Assembly: GCA_035275805.1 (NCBI GenBank)
Contig: DATEMG010000029.1
Coordinates: forward strand, 1-10,229
Origin: JAJVID01 sp035275805
Lineage (GTDB): Bacteria > Acidobacteriota > Blastocatellia > RBC074
Direction of reading: 5' to 3'
DNA length: 10,229 bases
Numbering within the stretch: the first letter of the stretch is position 1; every line of letters begins with the position of its first letter. Under the pieces are notes generated by a model. That model did no database searches. It was not told where the DNA came from and saw nothing but the letters and a program-made list of their open reading frames with translations. Of the stretch, positions 1-5,605 are shown piece by piece. The position numbers and the translations under genes are program-made.

Positions 1-38
1 GCTCGCGGTACTGATCCAGCGCGCTTTCTCAAAGACCC

Positions 39-1088
39 TCAGCGGGCGTTCGAGGCGCGAAGCTCGTCCAGCGACTTGTAGCGCGAATCGCCGAAGACCA
101 GGGCCTTGAGCATCCGGCCAATCTCCCTCCGTTGATTCGGCGGCGGACTCCAACGCCGTGAATCTCCCGACGCCGGGTCGAACTGCAGCCCCCACAACGG
201 CGTAAGGCTCTCGACCGCCGCCGTGAACCGCATGTCGCCATAAGAACCCTCGCCTTCTCCTTCCGCGGCGATCCGGGCCACCAGCCGGTCAGCGAACCAG
301 CTGAGAATGTTGAAGCGGCGTTGCGATTCGGCGTTCGACCGCGCGCTCGCGGGCAAGTCATTGAACGTCGTCAAATTCGCAGAACCTCCTTCGAGCGCGA
401 GCGTGGAACCGAACCAGCGGGTCTCTACGCCGTCGACATATACCCGCCCGCCCGAGACGTAAAGAGAGCGCCAGAACAGCAGCCACCCCGGCGCGGGCAT
501 CACACGCGAATGTTCGACCTTGTGGCCGCGCATCGCGGCCAGTTCATTCTGCATTTCGACGGCGCGATGATGCTGCCATCCGCCGAAGCAAATGTAGAGG
601 CTCGTCAGGAGCAGCGCCGCGCGAACGGCCTTAGGATTGCCGGTGCGCGCGGTCCAGATCACTCCGATCCAGAGTGGGAACGTGTAGATCGGGTCGACGA
701 TCGGTATCCAATCCCAGGCCACGCGCAGATTCGTGAACGGCCAGAGCAGTTGAGTCCCGTAACTCGTGAACGCGTCAAGCAGGCCGTGCGTCGCGTAACC
801 TATGATCGCCGCGAGCGCCACTTCGCGTTTGTGATCCTTGAACCGCTTCATCAACAGAAACGGCAGCGCGACGATCAGGCCGCCCAGCGGGATAAAAATC
901 AGGCTGTGGGTGAAGTGGCGATGAAACGTCCAGCCCACGGTCGGATCGTTGAGTGAATAAATGAAGACGTCGAGATCGGCGGCCATTCCTCCCACCGCTC
1001 CTATCAGCCCGGCCCCGCGCGGCAACCGGCGAGACAAGGCCGATTGCGCTGCGGCCGCGCCGAGCACTCCTTGCGTGATGGTGTCCAT
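39..1088 (-). CDS. YdjM-type membrane-bound metal-dependent hydrolase
   Basis: This 349-aa protein begins MDTITQGVLGAAAAQ, the usual N-terminus of the YdjM/DUF457 family of inner-membrane proteins annotated as metal-dependent hydrolases. Visible family signatures are ADLD (residues 37-40), the His cluster HRHFTHS (56-62) and GYATHGLLDAFTSYG (97-111). They supply conserved His and Asp residues that probably bind a metal. Hydrophobic stretches at about 63-80, 91-105, 134-147 and 157-170 suggest a multipass membrane N-terminal half. The C-terminal half (about 200-349) is polar and less conserved in type. The stop lies at 39-41, so the gene is complete. No strong Shine-Dalgarno precedes the start, but the family N-terminus supports it. 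The true substrate of this family is not established. It lies 57 bp downstream of the META-domain gene on the same strand and may share its transcript. Confidence 0.88.
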   Translation of the reverse strand: MDTITQGVLGAAAAQSALSRRLPRGAGLIGAVGGMAADLDVFIYSLNDPTVGWTFHRHFTHSLIFIPLGGLIVALPFLLMKRFKDHKREVALAAIIGYATHGLLDAFTSYGTQLLWPFTNLRVAWDWIPIVDPIYTFPLWIGVIWTARTGNPKAVRAALLLTSLYICFGGWQHHRAVEMQNELAAMRGHKVEHSRVMPAPGWLLFWRSLYVSGGRVYVDGVETRWFGSTLALEGGSANLTTFNDLPASARSNAESQRRFNILSWFADRLVARIAAEGEGEGSYGDMRFTAAVESLTPLWGLQFDPASGDSRRWSPPPNQRREIGRMLKALVFGDSRYKSLDELRASNAR

Positions 1089-1145
1089 GCGCCGGAGTTT
1101 AACTTTTATCGGCCGTGAAATTAAGTGGTAATGGCTCTGTTTGGA

Positions 1146-1628
1146 TTAGCGAGCTTCGAACCTGGCCAGAGATTTCCCTCCGCCATGCAATTCCAGTTTG
1201 TCGCCGGAGAGTTTAAACGAGTCTGTGTCTTCGAGCGCTTTCAAGAATTCTCTCTCCTGACTCATATAAGGATCGGGACAGGCCATGCGGGTGGTCGCGA
1301 TTTGTGTAAACCTCAACCTGTCGCCGTTCGATTGGTAGCCGCCCCGCATCGTGTTGCATCCGCCGGAGCCTTGCAGTGTCTTAGCTTCGGGGCTCAGCCG
1401 CAGATGCGGCTCCCGTCGCCGCGAGGCCGCCGCAACCGCCTTCCCGTTGAGTTCGACCAATTTCCAGTAGGTGTTCTCCAACTGCGAGGCGCTTCTCGCG
1501 TTCTGCCCGCCCTGAGCCCAAAGGCAGGTTCGACGAGGCGCAGCGGTCGTTGGGCCTGTGGCCCAGAGCGTCGTGACGTATACGGCCAGAATCGAAAACG
1601 TAAAGGCCAGTCTTCTTTTTTCCGCCAT
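1146..1628 (-). CDS. Exported META/HslJ-domain protein
   Basis: This is a 160-aa protein whose C-terminal ~110 residues form a META (HslJ-like) domain: LENTYWKLVELNGK at the start, then GSGGCNTMRGGYQSNGDRL, TRMACP and a C-terminal strand LELHGGGKSLARFEA. The first ~30 residues (KRR followed by a hydrophobic run, then TTAAP) look like a signal peptide, so the protein is probably periplasmic or surface-exposed. HslJ-type proteins are linked to heat or novobiocin tolerance in E. coli, but their biochemical role is unknown. I chose the ATG at 1628, because GAGG lies six bases upstream. An adjacent ATG at 1631 is possible. A longer frame starting at 1676 begins inside the REP-like inverted repeat and is rejected. 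The linker between signal and domain is low-complexity and unlike typical META proteins. Confidence 0.85.
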   Translation of the reverse strand: MAEKRRLAFTFSILAVYVTTLWATGPTTAAPRRTCLWAQGGQNARSASQLENTYWKLVELNGKAVAAASRRREPHLRLSPEAKTLQGSGGCNTMRGGYQSNGDRLRFTQIATTRMACPDPYMSQEREFLKALEDTDSFKLSGDKLELHGGGKSLARFEAR

Positions 1629-1659
1629 CATGCGCCTCAGAAAAATATAGGGCAAACTA

Positions 1660-1747
1660 CCTGGGAGCGCAGGCATCCTTGCCTGCTTGCCTCGGTCAGT
1701 CGGTCGTTGCCGGAAACAATGCAGGCAAGGATGCCTGCGCTCCCAGG
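1660..1747. repeat. REP-like palindrome with 27-bp perfect arms
   Basis: The arm at 1660-1686 is the exact reverse complement of 1721-1747 (27 of 27 bases), with a 34-base spacer. Each arm also contains a smaller hairpin, GCAGGCA-TCCT-TGCCTGC or its complement. The whole element could therefore fold as one long stem or as two short hairpins, as in REP/BIME-type intergenic palindromes. It occupies the spacer between the OmpA-like gene and the META gene. There is no U-run after it, so it is not a canonical terminator, though it might block 3' exonucleases. No REP-associated transposase is in the window. Confidence 0.9.
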
Positions 1748-1804
1748 CCTACCCTCGCGCCGCCATTTTCATCGTTTCAGGGCGTCGCGACACGACCTGA
1801 GCGA

Positions 1805-1842
1805 TATTTTAGCGGGGCAGCAATCTCGCTGCCGGGAAAATA
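1805..1842. repeat. Small hairpin downstream of the OmpA-like gene
   Basis: GGCAGC (1816-1821) and GCTGCC (1828-1833) form a 6-bp stem with a 6-base loop. They are flanked by TATTTT (1805-1810) and AAAATA (1837-1842), which are also complementary, with unpaired bases between the two stems. It sits just beyond the stop of the OmpA-like gene (minus strand), where a terminator would be expected. Neither strand has a proper T-run directly after the stem, so termination is only a possibility. Confidence 0.4.
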
Positions 1843-1849
1843 CGACGCT

Positions 1850-3280
1850 TTACTTCAAGACCTTGTATTCAATGCGCCGGTTCCTGAATCTACCCTCCTC
1901 CGTATCGTTGTTGGCGATCGGGTTGTCGCCTCCGTAACCTTTTGCGACCAGAGAGTCGGAGTTGGTTCCTTTGTCGATGAGGAATCGACGCACCGAATCG
2001 GCGCGCTGTTGAGAGAGCTTCTGATTGGCGGCCGGATTGCCGACATTATCGGTGTAGCCCGCTACCTCGAGCACGGTCCCCGCCGGCGCAGATTTGATCG
2101 CCGAGGCTGATTGCTCAAGCACGGCCATACTCTCCCGCGGGATCTGCGAGCTGCCGGAGCGGAAATTGATGATGGTCATGTTCAGCGCGCTGACCAGCTC
2201 TTCCGCCGTGAAGCCGGGCCTCAAAGACGACAAAGCCTCGGTAGCCTTCCGACTCGCTTCGGTGACCGCCGTGGCGGCCTCGAACGCGCCAATGTTCATG
2301 CCGGCGCCGTAGACGGATTTGAGATTGGCGACTGCGTCGCTCTTGGCGTTCTCAGACATCGTCCCGCCGACGTTGATCGAGTTGCCGTCGAAGGTCACCT
2401 CCGAGCCTGAGGCCTTGAAATTCGGCAGCGCCGACGAGAGTCCCGATGTCCACGCGGCGGCCCTCGCCCGCGAATCGACGCTGATGTCGCCGCTGACGTT
2501 CCCCTCGCCGAATGCCGACTTGAGCTGATTCATGACGTTCTGTTTGGTCTGCTCATCCGGGACGACGCCGGAGTATTTGATCTTGCCGCCAGAATTGATC
2601 ACTGAAAGCCGTGAGTTGAGGCTTGGGGCTTGGGGTTGTGTCCCCACCGGCGCCGTAGGCGTCGCTGTCGCAGGGGGGCGGTATGCCATCTGCTCCGGCT
2701 CGGGCCTGCAGGCTCGGTAAACCAGAAAACCGAGCAGCGGCAGCGCCAGAAACGGCAGTAACCTGAGGAAGGTCGATCCGCCCGTATCGGCCCTTCGAAC
2801 AGGCTCGCTCGGCGGCCTCACGGCCTCGGTCCTGACCGGCTCGCCCCTGACCGGCTCGGTCCTGACTGGCTCGGGCCTTGCAGTGACGCCGCTCAAGTAC
2901 GAGTTTACCCATGCCGGCAGCCGTGAGGGAACTACGCCCTCAGGCGTGAGAAGATCTACCACTCTCGGGATGATGTAGGCTAACGCCGAAGCGCCGGCGG
3001 CGCGCGCGACGCCGGCGTTAGACGTTATACGATTTACCGTATCGGCGCCGATTGCCCTTTCGAGTTGCTCTGTCGTTATCGGAGTGTTCGAGCCGCGGCT
3101 GACCCAGGACGAGACGGTCTCGCCTAGACCGGCGCGCCTAAATTGATCCAGGAACCCCTGCAGCCCTCCGGTCCGTTCGTTGCTCATGAGTATGAGTAGC
3201 GCGTTCATTGTCGGGCCGGCTTTTCCTCTCAATCCGAATTGCTCTGAAACTTCATTGATGATTGGCTCAAGAATTGTCAT
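1850..3280 (-). CDS. DUF937 (YidB-like)-BON-OmpA envelope protein
   Basis: The 476-aa protein has several parts. Residues 1-130 (MTILEPIINEVSEQFG..., with QGFLDQFRRAGLGETVSSWV and LERAIGADTVNRI) match the YidB-like DUF937 family. Residues 136-163 are a charged Pro-rich linker with EPVR units roughly every five residues. One hydrophobic segment (about 170-189) should cross the membrane, followed by a Pro/Thr/Ala-rich stretch to about 220. Residues 222-335 carry two BON-like units (KIKYSGVVPDEQTKQNV and SINVGGTMSENAKSDAV). An OmpA C-terminal peptidoglycan-binding domain spans about 366-476, with GYTDNVG and LSQQRADSVRRFL. Asp411 and Arg426 match the diaminopimelate-binding Asp/Arg pair of OmpA. 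The layout suggests a protein anchored in the inner membrane that grips the cell wall. A strong AGGAGG at 3289-3294 (minus strand) sits 8 bases before the start. Confidence 0.9.
   Translation of the reverse strand: MTILEPIINEVSEQFGLRGKAGPTMNALLILMSNERTGGLQGFLDQFRRAGLGETVSSWVSRGSNTPITTEQLERAIGADTVNRITSNAGVARAAGASALAYIIPRVVDLLTPEGVVPSRLPAWVNSYLSGVTARPEPVRTEPVRGEPVRTEAVRPPSEPVRRADTGGSTFLRLLPFLALPLLGFLVYRACRPEPEQMAYRPPATATPTAPVGTQPQAPSLNSRLSVINSGGKIKYSGVVPDEQTKQNVMNQLKSAFGEGNVSGDISVDSRARAAAWTSGLSSALPNFKASGSEVTFDGNSINVGGTMSENAKSDAVANLKSVYGAGMNIGAFEAATAVTEASRKATEALSSLRPGFTAEELVSALNMTIINFRSGSSQIPRESMAVLEQSASAIKSAPAGTVLEVAGYTDNVGNPAANQKLSQQRADSVRRFLIDKGTNSDSLVAKGYGGDNPIANNDTEEGRFRNRRIEYKVLK
2810..2880 (-). 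repeat. In-gene repeat encoding EPVR linker units
   Basis: Within the OmpA-like gene, a 15-bp unit (GACCGGCTCG core, encoding xEPVR) is repeated about four to five times with small changes, giving ARPEPVRTEPVRGEPVRTE in the protein. It encodes a flexible spacer just before the transmembrane segment. Such units can vary in number by slippage or recombination, which would change linker length without breaking the frame. Confidence 0.7.
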
Positions 3281-3360
3281 ATCTGCTCCCTCCTTGCCTG
3301 AAATGAATCAAAATAATCGTCTGCCCTCGGCGGCGCCGGGATGATCTGGGGAAGTGTGCG

Positions 3361-3381
3361 CCACATGCGCGGCGCATGTGG
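3361..3381. promoter_or_regulatory. Perfect 10+10 bp palindrome, possible operator
   Basis: CCACATGCGC (3361-3370) and GCGCATGTGG (3372-3381) are exact reverse complements around one central G. The near-zero spacer makes it a poor RNA hairpin but a good site for a dimeric DNA-binding protein. It lies 81 bp upstream of the OmpA-like start codon, in the range where an operator or activator site would act. No regulator gene is adjacent, so function is inferred from symmetry and position only. Confidence 0.4.
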
Positions 3382-3590
3382 ACGCGCTCAAATGTCGTGG
3401 TGGGCAATCAATTGAAGAAAGGTCGAAAGCGCTGAAATGTCGTTCGGCCTGACTGAACGAACTGGCCTGTGCAATAAACGGCGACAGTTGTAACATTGCC
3501 GGAACCTAACGCCATTCAGCTCTCAATAAAACTTTCCTCTTTATCGCTAGCATCAATCCATGTACCAGAGCATCGCCTATTGTTTCTTAG

Positions 3591-3614
3591 GCCGCGCGCC
3601 GTGTGGCGCGCGGC
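3591..3614. repeat. GC-rich perfect hairpin
   Basis: GCCGCGCGCC (3591-3600) pairs exactly with GGCGCGCGGC (3605-3614) around a GTGT loop, an all-GC 10-bp stem. No T-run follows on either strand, so it is not a canonical intrinsic terminator. It may still pause transcription or insulate the two divergent promoters. Confidence 0.5.
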
Positions 3615-3700
3615 ATTCGTCCCGCCTCGCGCGCCGCAATCGCGCCGCTACTTTTTGCTTACGCGCGCGGACTGCGCCCTTAATGGTTTTATCAGGAGGT

Positions 3701-3728
3701 TTGCAAATCGCCCGCCTGTCGTCATAAT
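3701..3728 (+). promoter_or_regulatory. Possible sigma70 promoter for the cyclophilin gene
   Basis: TTGCAA (3701-3706) and CATAAT (3723-3728) are separated by 16 bases. They match the -35 and -10 consensus at 4 of 6 and 5 of 6 positions. A transcript from here would have a leader of about 145 bases that includes the hairpin at 3804-3868. This is pattern matching only, and other promoters are possible. Confidence 0.3.
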
Positions 3729-3803
3729 TCGTCGCGCTCTTCTGACAGCATCTAATTTCAAATGGAATCGTTCATGTCGCAATGAGCGACGCCATTAAAC
3801 AAT

Positions 3804-3868
3804 GAAGAAGTGGGGCGGTCTTTAGTCCGTCCTGCTCATGGGAAGACTAAAAACCGCCCTACTTTTTC
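3804..3868 (+). repeat. 24-bp imperfect hairpin in the cyclophilin leader
   Basis: Bases 3804-3827 pair with 3845-3868 around a 17-base loop. In RNA the few non-Watson-Crick positions are mostly G-U or A-C. The central part (GGGCGGTCTTTAGTC against GACTAAAAACCGCCC) is nearly perfect. The stem ends one base before the GGAG (3869-3872) that serves the cyclophilin start at 3881. Its inverted-repeat form with a conserved-looking core could be a dispersed REP/MITE-like element, a translation-controlling leader structure, or both. Confidence 0.6.
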
Positions 3869-3880
3869 GGAGAGAAAGTA

Positions 3881-4330
3881 ATGTCACAAAACAACAATCA
3901 CACTGCAGTAATAGAGACAGATAAAGGCACGATCAAATTCATCCTTCACGAAGACCTCGCCCCGATTACGACCGCGAACTTCATCGAACTCGCCCAGCGC
4001 AATTTTTATGACGGGCTGAAATTCCATCGCGTCGAACCGAACTTCGTCATCCAGGGCGGATGCCCTCATGGCACAGGCACGGGCGGATCGGGCAAGCACA
4101 TTCCGCTCGAGGTCTCTCCGAATTTGAAGCATGGCGAGGCGGGCGCCGTGGCGATGGCGCGGTCTTCCGACCCGAACAGCGCGAGTTCGCAATTTTACAT
4201 CACGCTCTCGCCGACCCCGTTCCTCGATGGGAATTACGCGGTCTTCGGCCGCGTGACCGAAGGCCTGGACGTCGTGCGGCAGATTCGAGTGGGCGACAAG
4301 ATGAACAGCGTGACCATTGTCGGCGAATGA
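3881..4330 (+). CDS. Cyclophilin-type peptidyl-prolyl cis-trans isomerase
   Basis: This 149-aa single-domain cyclophilin catalyses cis-trans isomerisation of Xaa-Pro bonds and helps protein folding. With no signal peptide it should be cytoplasmic, like E. coli PpiB. Active-site motifs are clear: KFHRVEPNFVIQGG (residues 47-60, catalytic Arg50, with Phe55 and Gln58), SSQFYITL (102-109) and FLDGNYAVFGRV (114-125). The position of human CypA Trp121, the main cyclosporin contact, is Phe114. His126 of CypA is Tyr119, as is common in bacterial enzymes with weak cyclosporin binding. GGAG at 3869-3872, 8 bases upstream, supports the ATG at 3881. It is preceded by a long hairpin and appears to be transcribed alone, with about 200 bp before the next gene. 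Confidence 0.96.
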   Translation: MSQNNNHTAVIETDKGTIKFILHEDLAPITTANFIELAQRNFYDGLKFHRVEPNFVIQGGCPHGTGTGGSGKHIPLEVSPNLKHGEAGAVAMARSSDPNSASSQFYITLSPTPFLDGNYAVFGRVTEGLDVVRQIRVGDKMNSVTIVGE

Positions 4331-4470
4331 TCGGGGCAGGAAAATATCTTTAGGCCTACAGGCGCATAAAACATATTTGCTTAGTCCGGCGCGGCTGAAT
4401 ATCGAAAACCTCGTCTTCATCGCGCCTCCATTCAAGCTCTATCATTAGTCTTCAGGGAGATTTCAAGCGA

Positions 4471-4488
4471 ATCGGTATCATCGGTATC
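4471..4488. repeat. 9-bp tandem direct repeat
   Basis: ATCGGTATC occurs twice back to back (4471-4479 and 4480-4488), about 40 bp upstream of the aminotransferase start. It could be a simple slippage product or a tandem protein-binding site in the leader. I see no T-box specifier or leader peptide rich in branched-chain or aromatic codons here. Confidence 0.4.
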
Positions 4489-4527
4489 ATATGTCCGGTC
4501 AACGGAATTTTTGGAGGGTTCAAAAGA

Positions 4528-5475
4528 ATGTCGTTCGAGAAGACGAAGTGGGTTTGGCAGGATGGAAAGTTTTTACTATGGGACGAAGCGAAGATTCATT
4601 CATCGGCCTTCGGGCTTCATTACGGCGCGGGAGTCTTTGAGGGCATTCGCTGTTATGAAACGGCTGAAGGCCCGGCCGTCTTTCGGCTGAAAGAACACAT
4701 GGACCGGCTCTACTGTTCGGCGCAAGTCTATCAGATAGACATCCCGTACTCGCGGGAGGAATTTTACGAGGCGATCTGCGAAACGATTCGCCGGAATGAC
4801 TTCAAAAGCTGCTATATTCGTCCGACGGCCTATTTCGACAGCGGCAGCCTGGGCATCCGCGCAGTCTGTCCGGTCGGCGTCAACATCCTGACCTGGGAAT
4901 GGCCGAACGATTTCGGCGCCGAGAAACTAGCCCGTGGGATGCGCGTCACGGTATCTCCTTACAAAAAATTCCATTCGAGCATGATCCCGACCACGGCGAA
5001 GGCCACGGGCAATTATCTGAATTCGATTCTGGCCGTGCGCGAGGCGTCGTCGCGCGGCTACGACGAGGCGATCCTGCTCGACATGCATGGCAATCTTGCC
5101 GAAGGCGCGGTCGAGAACATCTTTCTAGTCAAGAACGGTCGGTTGCTGACCAATGACCAGAACTCTTCGATCCTGCTCGGCATCACGCGCGATTCGGCGA
5201 TGCAGATCGCGCGCGACCTGGGTTACGAAGTCGAAGTCCGCGCCCTGAAACTCGACGAGTTGCTCGACGCCGACGAGGCGTTCCTGACCGGCACGGCGAT
5301 CGAGATCACGCCGATTCGCGAAGTCGACGGTCGCGCAATCGGGGCCGGCGCGCGCGGCCCTGTCACCGAAGCGATCCAGAAGACCTTCTTCGAAATTGTC
5401 GCCGGAAGAAGGCCGGAATATCGGCGCTGGCTGCATCCTGTTCGGAAGCGGGCCGACATTCGCAAAGCGGCTTGA
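4528..5475 (+). CDS. ilvE: Class IV (branched-chain type) aminotransferase
   Basis: The 315-aa protein is a fold-type IV PLP aminotransferase of the IlvE family, transferring amino groups between branched-chain amino acids and 2-oxoglutarate. Hallmarks are HYGAGVFEGIRCYET (residues 31-45), SCYIRPTAYF (94-103), the Schiff-base lysine Lys158 in TTAKATGNYLNS, and LAEGAVENIF (190-199) with the PLP-pyridine Glu192. The segment GTAIEITPI (255-263) matches the phosphate/carboxylate region. GGAGGG at 4513-4518, 9 bases upstream, fixes the start. The length is normal. Its position before Phe/Tyr-degradation genes raises the possibility that it also transaminates tyrosine and phenylalanine, since IlvE enzymes often accept aromatic residues. 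That role is inference. It is separated from the next gene by 130 bp filled by an inverted repeat, so co-transcription is uncertain. Confidence 0.94.
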   Translation: MSFEKTKWVWQDGKFLLWDEAKIHSSAFGLHYGAGVFEGIRCYETAEGPAVFRLKEHMDRLYCSAQVYQIDIPYSREEFYEAICETIRRNDFKSCYIRPTAYFDSGSLGIRAVCPVGVNILTWEWPNDFGAEKLARGMRVTVSPYKKFHSSMIPTTAKATGNYLNSILAVREASSRGYDEAILLDMHGNLAEGAVENIFLVKNGRLLTNDQNSSILLGITRDSAMQIARDLGYEVEVRALKLDELLDADEAFLTGTAIEITPIREVDGRAIGAGARGPVTEAIQKTFFEIVAGRRPEYRRWLHPVRKRADIRKAA

Positions 5476-5493
5476 AAGAACGTGAGGAGCTTT

Positions 5494-5594
5494 CATTTTC
5501 CATTCGTCATATTACATTTTTCATTTGTCATCTCTATTGGCCGCGCGATTCCGAAAATGACAAATGGCAAATGTAATATGACGAATGGAAAATG
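5494..5594. repeat. 38-bp inverted repeat built of 7-bp CAT/ATG units
   Basis: Arm 5494-5531 and arm 5557-5594 are reverse complements at 36 of 38 positions, with a 25-base spacer. CAT recurs exactly every 7 bp in the left arm (5494, 5501, 5508, 5515, 5522, 5529). ATG recurs every 7 bp in the right arm (5557, 5564, 5571, 5578, 5585, 5592). Within the right arm, 5557-5573 and 5578-5594 match at 15 of 17 positions, so it grew from a heptamer. It recalls the heptameric short tandem repeats known from cyanobacteria, but is arranged as a palindrome. It fills the spacer between the aminotransferase and the acyl-CoA synthetase gene. Confidence 0.9.
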
Positions 5595-5605
5595 GAATTT
5601 GAAAA

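Larger units (their letters stand above)
3281..3880. other. 600-bp divergent intergenic region
   Basis: No convincing gene lies between the minus-strand OmpA-like gene and the plus-strand cyclophilin gene. A 100-codon plus-strand frame beginning with TTG at 3496 has no ribosome binding site, is rich in Arg and Pro, and resembles no family I know. The region contains a 21-bp palindrome (3361-3381), a GC-rich hairpin (3591-3614), a possible promoter (3701-3728) and a long hairpin next to the cyclophilin gene. It also holds a 15-bp direct repeat with one mismatch (3384-3398 and 3429-3443, offset exactly 45 bp). It should carry the promoters of both flanking genes. Confidence 0.7.

Noticed and set aside
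321..956. 211-codon plus-strand open frame opposite the YdjM-type gene
   Set aside because: It begins with TTG, lacks a ribosome binding site, is Arg-rich low-complexity protein, and lies wholly antisense to a gene with clear family motifs.
1551..1565. 6-bp inverted repeat TGGGCC-TGT-GGCCCA inside the META gene
   Set aside because: It is short, within coding sequence of a GC-rich linker, and expected by chance.
1629..1676. Longer N-terminus for the META protein starting at 1676
   Set aside because: The extra codons are encoded by the REP-like arm, and the start at 1628 has GAGG upstream followed by a signal-like sequence.
1125..1937. 270-codon plus-strand open frame across the META gene and REP-like element
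   Set aside because: It runs antisense through the META gene, the palindrome and the OmpA-like 3' end, and its protein matches nothing I recognise.
3496..3798. 100-codon plus-strand frame in the divergent spacer
   Set aside because: TTG start, no Shine-Dalgarno, unusual composition, and it overlaps the hairpin and the possible promoter.
4331..4527. T-box or attenuator leader for the aminotransferase
   Set aside because: I found no T-box-like conserved sequence, no leader peptide rich in relevant codons and no terminator hairpin; only a 9-bp tandem repeat.
5494..5594. CRISPR array or intrinsic terminator
   Set aside because: The units are 7 bp with no unique spacers, and no T-run follows the stem, so neither model fits.
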